16,824 bases of DNA, taken from positions 1-16,824 of the forward strand of contig SFHN01000054.1 in assembly GCA_004555635.1 (NCBI GenBank), read 5' to 3'. The notes below the pieces were generated by a model that was given only the letters and a program-made list of their open reading frames with translations, did no database searches and had not been told where the DNA came from. Shown here piece by piece: positions 1 to 6,164 of the stretch; the stretch's first letter is position 1, and each line of letters begins with the position of its first letter. Source of the stretch: [Eubacterium] saphenum (GTDB taxonomy: Bacteria > Bacillota > Clostridia > Oscillospirales > Ruminococcaceae). The position numbers were made by a program, and so were the translations under genes.

Positions 1-2
1 AC

Positions 3-200
3 AAGCTCGCCTGCATCGAGAACTGCCGTCGCGTGGGCATCCAGGTGGTCGGAACCACCATCGGCACCATCAGCGCAATGGACGGCAGCTACAGCCTCAA
101 GGCGGAATCATCCTGTATTCTTGAATTCTCCTGCATAGGCTACCGCAGCGTCCGCGTACCGGTGGGCAAGAAAAACCGCATAGAGCTGTCAGGCAAATTC
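3..200 (+). pseudogene. Fragment of a Bacteroidota-type TonB-dependent receptor (SusC-like) N-terminal CarboxypepD_reg-like domain
   Basis: The frame is open from base 3. It contains VVGTTIGTISAMDGSYSLKA, then a hydrophobic strand ending in FSCIGYRSVRVPVG, then RIELSG. This succession (GTTIGT..-DG-Y-, F..IGY.S..VPVG, IEL) is the hallmark of the carboxypeptidase-regulatory-like domain at the N-terminus of SusC/RagA-type outer-membrane receptors of Bacteroidota. Homology is lost after about base 195-200. The frame then runs through a hairpin into the antisense of tRNA-Tyr, so it is not an intact gene. The domain belongs to didermic Bacteroidota and is out of place beside Gram-positive genes. 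The likeliest reading is a chimeric contig end, with a transferred remnant as the alternative. There is no start codon context, no TonB box and no barrel. The family assignment is fairly secure, the origin is not. Confidence 0.6.
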
Positions 201-248
201 CGGACAGCCGGAAAACACGAAAGCCGTCAAGCTTTAAGCTTGACGGCT
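198..248 (-). terminator. Hairpin(s) downstream of the tRNA-Thr/tRNA-Tyr unit, probable terminator
   Basis: Just after the CCA end of tRNA-Tyr there is a perfect 13-bp inverted repeat with a 1-base centre (222-234 with 236-248). In the minus-strand transcript it is followed by TTTCGTGTTTT, a broken U-tract. A second 6-bp hairpin, TTCCGG with CCGGAA and a 4-base loop, lies beyond it at 198-213. The first is a plausible intrinsic terminator for the tRNA transcript. The second sits at the point where the sequence changes to Bacteroidota-like, so its owner is uncertain. Confidence 0.6.
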
Positions 249-250
249 AG

Positions 251-335
251 TGGTGGGCGCGGGTGGATTCGGACCACCGAAGCGAAACGCAACAGATTTA
301 CAGTCTGCCCCCTTTGGCCACTCGGGAACACGCCC
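251..335 (-). tRNA. tRNA-Tyr (anticodon GUA)
   Basis: An 85-nt class II tRNA that includes an encoded 3' CCA. The acceptor stem pairs GGGCGUG with CGCGCCC, allowing one G-U pair. The anticodon stem-loop reads CAGACUGUAAAUCUG, giving anticodon GUA (tyrosine). A long variable arm is present between the anticodon and T arms (UGCGUUUCGCUUCGG region), as expected of bacterial tRNA-Tyr, and the T loop reads GGUUCGAAUCC. It lies 6 bases downstream of tRNA-Thr and is co-transcribed with it. Confidence 0.97.
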
Positions 336-341
336 ATATAT

Positions 342-417
342 TGGAGCTGGTGAACGGACTCGAACCCCTGACCTGCTGATTACAAATCAGCTGCTCTACC
401 AACTGAGCTACACCAGC
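342..417 (-). tRNA. tRNA-Thr (anticodon UGU)
   Basis: A 76-nt class I tRNA with an encoded CCA. The acceptor stem pairs GCUGGUG with CACCAGC, with discriminator U. The D arm reads GCUCAGUUGGUAGAGC, the anticodon stem-loop CUGAUUUGUAAUCAG gives anticodon UGU (threonine), and the T arm reads GGGGUUCGAGUCC. It is the first gene of a two-tRNA transcript with tRNA-Tyr behind it. Confidence 0.97.
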
Positions 418-455
418 AAGTGAAACTCTCTCAGTCGTTTCCTGACGACTTGTAT

Positions 456-484
456 ATTATATCACACAAATTAGAATTTGTCAA
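456..484 (-). promoter_or_regulatory. Consensus sigma-A promoter of the tRNA-Thr/Tyr operon
   Basis: On the minus strand a perfect TTGACA (479-484), a 17-base spacer and a perfect TATAAT (456-461) lie about 39 bases before the 5' end of tRNA-Thr. Both hexamers and the spacer match the consensus, as expected of a strong stable-RNA promoter. The leader between the start site and the tRNA would be removed by processing. Confidence 0.92.
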
Positions 485-492
485 GCACTTTT

Positions 493-535
493 TCAAAAAA
501 AATAAAAAAACATCTCCTGCCGGAACAGGAGATGT
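493..535 (-). terminator. Rho-independent terminator after the DUF4870-type gene
   Basis: A perfect 10-bp stem (510-519 with 526-535, arm ACATCTCCTG) with a 6-base loop is followed in the minus-strand transcript by a long run of T residues interrupted by one A. It lies about 25 bases after the stop codon of the small membrane-protein gene and isolates that gene from the tRNA promoter. Confidence 0.93.
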
Positions 536-560
536 CATTTTGCCAAAAAACGGTTTTTAA

Positions 561-830
561 TTACTTGATAATCTTGATTTTGCCGAGCAGAGGAACTTCC
601 TTCTCTTCTCCCTGAATAGCGCCGACAAAGCCGATAATCCAGCAAACGAAAACAAAGATTTCAGCAATCCAGCCAATGAAAGGAATGATACCGCAAACTA
701 TTGTTGCAAGTACGAGAACGAGCGACTGGTTGATGTGGAACTTTGCGCCTTCCTTATCGCCTGCAAGAAAAGCAATGAGAAGTCCAATCCAAGTAAGATA
801 CGCAACGATACCTGTGGTTTTAGTATCCAT
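561..830 (-). CDS. Small DUF4870 (Tic20-like) membrane protein
   Basis: An 89-residue protein with three hydrophobic segments (about residues 7-25, 36-57 and 58-76). The first two are separated by a short hydrophilic stretch with KEGAKFHINQSL, the typical DUF4870 signature (K.. FH.NQ.L). The C-terminus is short and basic. Small proteins of this family have about 100 residues and three to four helices, and their role is unknown. The start is set by a GGAGGT ribosome binding site 8 bases before the ATG. The gene is monocistronic, with its own strong promoter and a strong terminator. Its codons are more A/T-ending than those of the neighbouring genes. Family membership is likely, and no function is proposed beyond membrane localisation. 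Confidence 0.85.
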   Translation of the reverse strand: MDTKTTGIVAYLTWIGLLIAFLAGDKEGAKFHINQSLVLVLATIVCGIIPFIGWIAEIFVFVCWIIGFVGAIQGEEKEVPLLGKIKIIK

Positions 831-856
831 AAGTATACCTCCGATAAAAAATTTAT

Positions 857-890
857 AGGTTGTTAACCTCAGCAGACTGCCACAATCTGC
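857..890 (-). promoter_or_regulatory. Two small hairpins in the leader of the DUF4870-type gene
   Basis: Between the promoter and the RBS the leader contains GCAGA/TCTGC (886-890 with 872-876, with an inner TG/CA pairing and one mismatch). Immediately after comes a second 5-bp stem, AGGTT/AACCT with a 3-base loop (857-869). They are short, so a regulatory role is only possible. They may just be mRNA-stabilising structures. Confidence 0.3.
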
Positions 891-898
891 TTATTTTA

Positions 899-927
899 AT
901 AATAAAAGAAAATGCTCGTTTTGTCAA
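899..927 (-). promoter_or_regulatory. Sigma-A promoter of the DUF4870-type gene
   Basis: The minus strand has TTGACA (922-927), a 17-base spacer and TATTAT (899-904), about 70 bases before the ATG. It lies within 40 bases of the hemZ stop codon, and no clear hemZ terminator is seen before it. Some hemZ transcript could therefore read into this gene. Confidence 0.85.
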
Positions 928-964
928 CGAAAAATGTGTAAATTGTCGGAGTAGGGCACCTTTT

Positions 965-2383
965 TTATGCAAAGAATTCAAAAACCCTCTGCTTTGTCCT
1001 CATTGTTTCGTCAAATCTGCCAATGTACTCATATGGGTATTTGAAGTTCACAAGACGCTCTATTCTGCCGCCCGCTCTGTCAACAAGCTTCGTCGAAGCG
1101 CCCGCGCCTACTGCGAGCACGGTCTGAAGCTCCTCCATCACAAAAATGTTGTAAAGGCTCTCGGTGCCGGGCATAGCATAGCCCGTGTTTTCGCGGTTGT
1201 CGGCGGTGTTTTTCTGCCGGTAGAGGTAATACGGGACGTAGCCCTGTTCCGCAAGCGTTTCGTGCGCGTAGTCGGTCATACGCGCGGCTTCGCCGCTTAC
1301 TGCGCCGCTCTGCTTGTGGAAAAGCTCCGCCGCGCGCTTTAGCGAAAGGCTGTGCACCGTAATGTTCTCGGGAGAAAGCGCGCACACCCTGTCAAGGCTG
1401 TATCGGAAGCCCTCTTCGTCGTCCGTCGGAAGCCCCGCGATAAGGTCCATATTTATGCTGTCAAAGCCGATTTCCCGCGCGAGGTGATATGCCGCCTCGG
1501 CGTCTGCGGCGCTGTGCCGCCTGCCGATTGCACTAAGCACGCTGTCGCGCATTGTCTGCGGGTTTACGGAAATGCGGCGGGCGCCTGCCGATTTTATCGC
1601 GAGAAGCTTTTCGCGCGTTATCGTGTCGGGGCGCCCCGCTTCCACCGTGAACTCCCGTACTCCGCCCATATCAAACGCACCGAGCGCTTCAAACAGGCGG
1701 GAAAGCTCATCTGCCGAAAGCGTTGTCGGCGTTCCTCCGCCGAAATATACCGTGTCAAGCTTCAGCGAAAGCTGCCGCGCGATATCGGCTGTCCCCTTTA
1801 ATTCTATGATGAGTTTTTCGAGATATTCCTCAATCAGTCCCGCCGCCTTGTCAACCGAATGCGACACAAAGCTGCAATAGCTGCACCGCGACGGGCAAAA
1901 CGGTATCGAAACATACAGCGAAAACGAGCGCTTCGGCAATGCCTCGGCAATCGGCTTCTGAACGGCGCTTATGCGCTGCGCAAGAGCGTATTTCTCGGGG
2001 GTTACAAGCAGGCGCTCGCAGGCTTCTTCCCGAGGCATTTCGCTAAGCAGCTTTACGGGGCGCACGCCCGTGAGTATCCCCCACGGCGGAGTTATCCCCG
2101 TGTATTCCTCAAGCACGCGGTAAAGCAGCACGGACAAGACGCGCTCCTGCTCCTTTTCGGGAGCTTCACAAATCGTCTGCTCGCGGGAAATACGCTTTCC
2201 TTCGGCGCAGAACAAAACCGACAGCCTTATTCCCTCGTCGGTAAATTCGCGGGAGGTAAGGCAGAACTCTCCCTCAGCCTGCGCCGCGTCGCTTGACAGC
2301 GAAATCTTTATCGGCGGAAAAAAGCTGCGGAAGAGCCGCTCCGTTTCATATGCAAATGGGTGATTTTCTGTGATAAGGGTCAT
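965..2383 (-). CDS. hemZ: Coproporphyrinogen dehydrogenase HemZ-type radical SAM protein
   Basis: A 472-residue radical SAM enzyme. The N-terminal ~150 residues are the HemZ-specific region, with the conserved GILTGVRPVKL at about 102-112. The radical SAM core starts at about 153 with SIPFCPSRCSYCSF, in which C163, C167 and C170 form the CxxxCxxC motif that holds the 4Fe-4S cluster. FGGGTPT at about 214-220 is the glycine-rich SAM-binding strand. The C-terminal part resembles HemN/HemW. B. subtilis HemZ is annotated as an oxygen-independent coproporphyrinogen dehydrogenase, but in anaerobes without haem synthesis the substrate is uncertain, and no other haem gene is present here. An AAGGA site lies 8 bases before the ATG. 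It is the last gene of the rel-region operon, 20 bases after the unknown 116-residue gene. Confidence 0.9.
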   Translation of the reverse strand: MTLITENHPFAYETERLFRSFFPPIKISLSSDAAQAEGEFCLTSREFTDEGIRLSVLFCAEGKRISREQTICEAPEKEQERVLSVLLYRVLEEYTGITPPWGILTGVRPVKLLSEMPREEACERLLVTPEKYALAQRISAVQKPIAEALPKRSFSLYVSIPFCPSRCSYCSFVSHSVDKAAGLIEEYLEKLIIELKGTADIARQLSLKLDTVYFGGGTPTTLSADELSRLFEALGAFDMGGVREFTVEAGRPDTITREKLLAIKSAGARRISVNPQTMRDSVLSAIGRRHSAADAEAAYHLAREIGFDSINMDLIAGLPTDDEEGFRYSLDRVCALSPENITVHSLSLKRAAELFHKQSGAVSGEAARMTDYAHETLAEQGYVPYYLYRQKNTADNRENTGYAMPGTESLYNIFVMEELQTVLAVGAGASTKLVDRAGGRIERLVNFKYPYEYIGRFDETMRTKQRVFEFFA

Positions 2384-2403
2384 ACTTTGTTTCCTTGTGT
2401 TTG

Positions 2404-2754
2404 TCAGTCGGGCAGGTGCTGATTTGCGAAGAACTCCTCCCAGCCCTTGTATTCGGTGTCAGCAGCAGGCTTCACAAGCTCCGCGCCGTCCTTGTCGCTT
2501 ACCTGCGGCGGAATCGACATTGTCATAACCATCGTGTAAATGTTTACCTCGTCTCCGACAGAAAACTCGAACTGCTTCTTTCCTTTTTTGCTCTTGTGAA
2601 CCAGCACAACATCGAAAAACTCGCCGTTTTCTCCGATACGGACGAGGTAGTAGCTGTCGCCGTTGTCCTTTGCAACAATGCCGTGAATAGGCGGGAAATC
2701 GGGTTTCTTCGCACGGCGGCTTTTCTTCGGCTGTGATGAACTGCTGTTTTTCAT
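2404..2754 (-). CDS. Hypothetical basic protein between an MBL-fold gene and hemZ
   Basis: A 116-residue protein of no family I recognise. The first ~18 residues are low-complexity Ser/Lys/Arg (KNSSSSQPKKSRRAKK), probably disordered and able to bind nucleic acid. Residues ~22-75 alternate hydrophobic and polar residues like a small beta-barrel (HGIVAKDNGDSYYLVRIG, then DVVLVHKSKKGKKQFEFSVGDEVNIYTM), which might be an OB- or SH3-like fold; this is a guess from the pattern. The tail is acidic. The RBS, GGAG, overlaps the TAA stop of the upstream MBL-fold gene (TAAGGAGAGCATATG), so the two are translationally coupled. No membrane segment or signal peptide is visible. Confidence 0.75.
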   Translation of the reverse strand: MKNSSSSQPKKSRRAKKPDFPPIHGIVAKDNGDSYYLVRIGENGEFFDVVLVHKSKKGKKQFEFSVGDEVNIYTMVMTMSIPPQVSDKDGAELVKPAADTEYKGWEEFFANQHLPD

Positions 2755-2763
2755 ATGCTCTCC

Positions 2764-3396
2764 TTATGCTTCGGCAAGATATACGTTGTTCTGCTTTTCA
2801 AAGGACAGAGAAGTTGCTTCGCCGTGACCGCAAAGCAGGGTGTAATCGCCCTTTAGCGCGGCGATTTTCTTTAGCGTTGCGCGCGTGTCGGACACACTTG
2901 CAGAATAGCCGTCGAACCTGCCGATTGCCCCCGCGAAAATCACATCGCCCGTAAGCGCAACATCGCCGAGCGTCTTGCAGATAAGCAGGCAGCTTCCCGC
3001 AGTATGCCCCGGAGCGCCCATAACGCCGAACGTAAGCCCGCAGGCGGAAAACTCCTCGCCGTCAGAGAAGGTTCTGTCGGGGAAAACAGGCTCAAACGTC
3101 GTTCGCGGCATAAAGTCCGCCCAGCTCTTGTCGGCGCTTTGCAGCATTTCCTTGTCAAGCAGCGGCGCGATAACCTCCGCGCCCGTTTCGCGCACAAGCG
3201 CAGGCACTCCCGCGAAGTGGTCGAAATGCCCGTGCGTAATCACGATTGCGCCGAGCGAAAGGTCGTTGCTCTGCAAAAACATAAGCACCTCCGCGGACGA
3301 AGCGGGGTCAACCACAACCGCTTTTCCGTCCTCCGCGGGGATTATATAGCAGTTTGCGCCAAGCTCTCCGAGCGGGAGCTGATAGTATCTGTTCAT
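2764..3396 (-). CDS. MBL-fold (glyoxalase II-like) metallo-hydrolase
   Basis: A 210-residue metallo-beta-lactamase-fold hydrolase. The metal-binding signature THGHFDH is at residues 54-60 (H55, H57, D59, H60). The other ligands are in APGHTAGS (~130), TGDVIFAGAIGR (~155) and the terminal CGHGEAT (~195). The length and motif spacing fit the short YcbL/glyoxalase II-like subgroup, which hydrolyses thioesters or related small substrates and lacks the separate C-terminal helical domain of classical GloB. The real substrate cannot be read from the sequence. It lies 22 bases downstream of the GIY-YIG gene, in the recJ-rel-hemZ group where such a gene often occurs in Firmicutes. The ATG follows a GGAGGAAC site. 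Confidence 0.88.
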   Translation of the reverse strand: MNRYYQLPLGELGANCYIIPAEDGKAVVVDPASSAEVLMFLQSNDLSLGAIVITHGHFDHFAGVPALVRETGAEVIAPLLDKEMLQSADKSWADFMPRTTFEPVFPDRTFSDGEEFSACGLTFGVMGAPGHTAGSCLLICKTLGDVALTGDVIFAGAIGRFDGYSASVSDTRATLKKIAALKGDYTLLCGHGEATSLSFEKQNNVYLAEA

Positions 3397-3418
3397 ACTG
3401 TTCCTCCGTTGTTTGTAA

Positions 3419-3934
3419 TCAGCGGATACGCGTTACCTTTGCGCCGCCCTTCGTTTTGTTGTAGCTGTCGGTTGCGCTGAACGCTTCTATGAGCGCGGTT
3501 TCCATATCGTTAAGCCGCTTCGCTTTGCACGGGACAATGCGCACATACGCATACTTGCCGTATTTGATGTCCGCGTAGACATCGCCCTTGCCCTTGCCGT
3601 TAAAGTGGTTATGAACCCTGCTGCACACGTTCACAGACTGCCCGATGTAGATGTTCTCGTAGCCCGTAAACCGTTTACCGTGCACGGGCTTGTCGAATAT
3701 CATTATGATGTAGCAGCCGGGGCGGTCGTTGTATTTGAAGCCCGACTGCTTTTCGCCGCGCTCGACAATCCAGTTGTCCTCAAACTCCTGCGAGGACATA
3801 AACCCGCCGCGCCGCATTTTCCTGCGAAGCCTGCGGTTGGTCATAAAGCGCGTATTCCGTATTGCGAGCCACAGCACAAGCAATATAGCCGCTAGCGCTA
3901 TGGCAAGGTATATTTGCTGCTCCGAAAAAAACAC
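3419..3934 (-). CDS. Membrane-anchored GIY-YIG domain protein
   Basis: A 171-residue protein. Residues ~8-26 (IYLAIALAAILLVLWLAI) form one N-terminal transmembrane helix, followed by a strongly basic stretch (NRRLRRKMRRGG), so the rest is probably cytoplasmic. A GIY-YIG nuclease-like domain follows: GCYI at 73-76, IYIGQS at 95-100, Arg106 in SRVHNHF, and the helix METALIEAF (~144-152) that can supply the catalytic glutamate, with SYNK at 157-160. The start is a GTG that directly abuts the TAA of the upstream rel gene (TAAGTG), with only a weak AGGCAGG site inside rel, so translation probably depends on re-initiation. The next internal Met (residue 31) would remove the membrane anchor. The domain is convincing. 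Nuclease activity and target are unknown. Confidence 0.8.
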   Translation of the reverse strand: MFFSEQQIYLAIALAAILLVLWLAIRNTRFMTNRRLRRKMRRGGFMSSQEFEDNWIVERGEKQSGFKYNDRPGCYIIMIFDKPVHGKRFTGYENIYIGQSVNVCSRVHNHFNGKGKGDVYADIKYGKYAYVRIVPCKAKRLNDMETALIEAFSATDSYNKTKGGAKVTRIR

Positions 3935-6130
3935 TTACAGCCTGCCTGTTCTCTCTACCGAGATGACGCCCGATATCTTTTGAAGCCGCTGAATAATGTT
4001 CCCAAGCTGCTCCACGCCCGCGATTTCTATCGTGATGGTTAGGTCGTTGTTGCCGTTTTTGAGCTGGTGCATATTCATCTCGTGGAGAGGAATGCGGTTT
4101 GTCGCTATCGCCGCCGTTATATCCACGATAACGTCGGGGCGCTGCTCGGTGATGATGTCAAGCGTTGTGCGGTAGGTGGTATTGTCGCTCTCCGCCCACG
4201 TTGCCTTTATCCAGCGGTCCTTGTTTTCGGGGTTGTCACGGTTGTTTATTACGTTAATACAGTCGAGCTTATGCACCGACACGCCCGAGCCGCGCGTTAC
4301 AAAGCCGATTATCGGGTCGCCGGGAAGCGGGCTGCAGCAATGCGCGAACTTAACGAGAAGATTGTCCACGCCCTCGAAGATAATGCCCTTCTTCCGCGAG
4401 CGGTTGTTGGTTGCCTCAATCGAGGCGTTGATTTCCTCAGTGGTCTGGGGCGCGGGCGGAGCCGTCTTTGCAAGGCGCTGCTCGTCCTCCTTTATACGGC
4501 GCAGGATTTTCTGCATAGGAACGCCGCCGTAGCCTATCGCCGCAAGCAGGTCGTCGCCGCTTTCAAGCCGCTGGCGCTTTGCCGCGTCCTCAAGAAGCTC
4601 CGGGGTCATCTCTATGCCCATATGCCTTAGCTCGGTTTCAAACATTTCCCTGCCGCGCTGGACATTCTCCTCGCGGCACTCGCGCTTGAACCAGCTGCGG
4701 ATTTTGCTCTTTGCCTCAGAGGTCTTTGCTATTTCGAGCCAGTTTCTGTTCGGTCCGTAGGTCGGGCTGTTTGTCGTGAGGATTTCGATAATGTCGCCCG
4801 TTTTCACCTGATAGTCAAACGAAACCATACGCCCGCCGACCTTTGCTCCGGTCATTTTGTTGCCGACCTGCGTGTGGATTGCGTAGGCGTAGTCGATGAC
4901 GGTTGCTCCAAGAGGAAGCGAGAAAACATCGCCCTTCGGGCTGAACACGAACACCTCGTCCGCGGACAAGTCCGACTTTATCGCGTCGGTTATAAGCTCG
5001 ACGTCGTCCGCCTCCTGCTGACGCTCCAAAAGCTGTCTTATCCAGTCAAAGCGCTTTTCTCCCGCGACATTTCCCTTTAAGCCCGCCTTGTATTTCCAGT
5101 GCGCCGCGATACCGTACTGCGCGGTGTTGTGCATTTCAACCGTTCTTATCTGAACCTCGAACGGAATACCCTCGTGACCGATTACCGTGGTGTGAAGCGA
5201 CTGGTATCGGTTGGGCTTAGGAGTCGCGATATAGTCCTTGAAGCGGTAAGGAATCGGGCGGAACATATCGTGGATTACACCGAGAACATTGTAGCACTCG
5301 ATAACCGACTGCACGATAACGCGAACGGCGTAGATGTCGTAAATCTCGTCAAAACGCTTGTTCTTGACGTAAACCTTTTTGTATATGCTGTAAATCGACT
5401 TTACCCTGCCCTCAATCAGCGGCTCGGGCTTAATGTCGGTTATGCGCTCGCGGATACGTGATTTTATCTTGTCGATAAAGGTATCGCGCTCCTCCTTGTG
5501 CAGGTCAAGCTGGCGCTCTACCTCGGCGCAGCCGAACGGGTCGAGGTAGTGGATTGCGATATCCTCCATCTCCTCCTTTACGTCGCTCATACCAAGGCGG
5601 TGCGCTATCGGCGCGTAGTAGCTCATCGTTTCGAGCGAGGTTTTTAGCTGCTTGTGCGGCGGACGCGCATACAGCGTGCGCATATTGTGCAGGCGGTCTG
5701 CAAGCTTTATGATAATTACGCGGATATCCTTTGACATCGCCATAAGTATCTTTCGGATATTCTCCGCCTGCTGCTCCTCCTTTGAGTGAAGCGGAACCTG
5801 TCCGATTTTCGTAACGCCGTCAACCAGCAGCGCAACGTCGTCGCCGAACTTTTTCCTTAGGTCGTCGAGTGATACCTCGGTATCCTCCACAACGTCGTGC
5901 AAAAGCGCCGCGCATATCGTGTCGGTATCCATACAGTAGTCCAGAAGAATGGACGCAACCGCAAGCGGGTGCGTTATATACTTCTCCCCAGAAGAGCGCA
6001 TTTGCCCCTCGTGAGCCTTTTCCGCAAGTTCATACGCACGGGTTATTTTATCGGCGTCATACTGCTTTTCGCTGAGCCTTATCTTCTCGATAAGCTCGTC
6101 AATCGTCTTACAGCAAGCTGCCTGCTCCAT
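3935..6130 (-). CDS. rel: Bifunctional (p)ppGpp synthetase/hydrolase, RelA/SpoT (Rel) family
   Basis: A 731-residue long RSH enzyme that makes and degrades the alarmone (p)ppGpp. The N-terminal HD hydrolase is intact: H54 in THP, HD at 78-79 followed by VVED, and KLADRLHNMRTL at ~142-153. The synthetase spans ~240-350 and contains YDIYAVRV and RFKDYIATPKPNRYQSLHTT. The basic RxKD form (296-299) is known for bifunctional Rel rather than monofunctional RelA (ExDD). A TGS domain follows at ~391-452, then a zinc-finger-like conserved region with FAHCCSPLPGDPI, and a C-terminal ACT domain over the last ~80 residues. Full length is normal for the family. An AGGAAAGG site lies 12 bases before the ATG. 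It is 34 bases downstream of recJ and its stop abuts the GIY-YIG start, so it is operonic. It is probably the only long RSH of the cell. Confidence 0.96.
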   Translation of the reverse strand: MEQAACCKTIDELIEKIRLSEKQYDADKITRAYELAEKAHEGQMRSSGEKYITHPLAVASILLDYCMDTDTICAALLHDVVEDTEVSLDDLRKKFGDDVALLVDGVTKIGQVPLHSKEEQQAENIRKILMAMSKDIRVIIIKLADRLHNMRTLYARPPHKQLKTSLETMSYYAPIAHRLGMSDVKEEMEDIAIHYLDPFGCAEVERQLDLHKEERDTFIDKIKSRIRERITDIKPEPLIEGRVKSIYSIYKKVYVKNKRFDEIYDIYAVRVIVQSVIECYNVLGVIHDMFRPIPYRFKDYIATPKPNRYQSLHTTVIGHEGIPFEVQIRTVEMHNTAQYGIAAHWKYKAGLKGNVAGEKRFDWIRQLLERQQEADDVELITDAIKSDLSADEVFVFSPKGDVFSLPLGATVIDYAYAIHTQVGNKMTGAKVGGRMVSFDYQVKTGDIIEILTTNSPTYGPNRNWLEIAKTSEAKSKIRSWFKRECREENVQRGREMFETELRHMGIEMTPELLEDAAKRQRLESGDDLLAAIGYGGVPMQKILRRIKEDEQRLAKTAPPAPQTTEEINASIEATNNRSRKKGIIFEGVDNLLVKFAHCCSPLPGDPIIGFVTRGSGVSVHKLDCINVINNRDNPENKDRWIKATWAESDNTTYRTTLDIITEQRPDVIVDITAAIATNRIPLHEMNMHQLKNGNNDLTITIEIAGVEQLGNIIQRLQKISGVISVERTGRL

Positions 6131-6164
6131 AGTTACGTCAATCCTTTCCTGTTCTTTTTATATA

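Noticed and set aside
201..353. Continuation of the left-edge reading frame through to 353
   Set aside because: It runs through a hairpin and the antisense of tRNA-Tyr, so it cannot be a protein-coding continuation.
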